Origin: an uncultured Marmoricola sp.
GTDB lineage: Bacteria; Actinomycetota; Actinomycetes; Propionibacteriales; Nocardioidaceae
NCBI GenBank assembly: GCA_937868455.1
Contig: CALMMO010000476.1
Location: 1-6,154 of the forward strand
DNA length: 6,154 bases
Direction of reading: 5' to 3'
In this document: piece after piece, positions 6,020 through 6,154 of the stretch
Layout: every line of letters begins with the position of its first letter
Position numbering within the stretch: position 1 is the first letter of the stretch
Position numbers and translations under genes: made by a program
Notes under the pieces: generated by a model
What the model saw: only the letters and a program-made list of their open reading frames with translations
What the model was told of the DNA's origin: nothing
The model's database searches: none

Positions 6020-6154
6020 CTAGTGGGTTGCGGGACGCTGGACTGCGTTCCGGGAGACCAAACGCAGGCACAAGCGGGTGAGGGCGTGGATGGCGACGAG
6101 TACGACGAGCGTCAGCGGCCACCAGTTGGAGGAGAGGTAGAGGTGCGGGAATGA
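6020..6154 (-). CDS. paralogue of the six-helix membrane protein, C-terminal 44 codons (cut by right edge)
   Basis: The minus strand is open from the right edge to a TAG at 6020-6022. The 44 residues include FPHLYLSSNWWPLTLVVLVA and then IHALTRLCLR, and end RPATH. They match the C-terminus of the 265-aa protein at 38 of 44 positions without a gap. The DNA is identical at about 120 of 132 positions once the outermost codon is excluded, including an uninterrupted run at 6117-6151. The segment covers the last predicted membrane helix and basic cytosolic tail. Most of the gene lies outside the window, so length and integrity cannot be judged. The shared sequence marks a tandem duplication with a period of 1128 bp at the stop codons. 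Confidence 0.78.
   Translation of the reverse strand, partial: SFPHLYLSSNWWPLTLVVLVAIHALTRLCLRLVSRNAVQRPATH

Overview
The window is high-GC bacterial DNA (roughly 60% G+C by eye) with every convincing gene on the minus strand. The gene order hpt-ftsH-folE-folP-folB and the protein sequences point to an Actinomycetota genome, probably of the Micrococcales kind. The family-level assignment is inference.

Positions 1-3503, read right to left, are a tightly packed operon: ftsH (membrane AAA+ zinc protease), folE (GTP cyclohydrolase I), folP (dihydropteroate synthase) and the first 31 codons of folB (dihydroneopterin aldolase), which runs off the left edge. Successive genes overlap by 4, 4 and 8 bases, so translation is probably coupled. 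FolE makes dihydroneopterin triphosphate, FolB cleaves dihydroneopterin, and FolP joins the pterin to p-aminobenzoate. FolK would be expected beyond the left edge.

Positions 3504-4405 hold hpt (hypoxanthine-guanine phosphoribosyltransferase), separated from ftsH by a 208-bp spacer. Two near-identical 62-bp elements flank hpt in inverted orientation. Each is made of two consecutive hairpins, and this is the most striking non-coding structure in the window.

Positions 4406-6154 hold unrecognised membrane-protein genes: a 137-aa four-helix protein, a roughly 265-aa six-helix protein, and the last 44 codons of a close paralogue of the latter, cut by the right edge. A 330-bp gap with no convincing gene separates the two paralogues. 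In many relatives tilS lies just upstream of hpt, so these membrane genes look like an accessory insertion beside the conserved block, although tilS could lie further right.

I found no RNA gene, CRISPR array, transposase or plus-strand gene that I can support. I did not find a clear new defence or metabolic system. The best leads are the inverted hairpin repeats, the tandem membrane paralogues, and an octamer (GTACGACG) that recurs seven times in one orientation.
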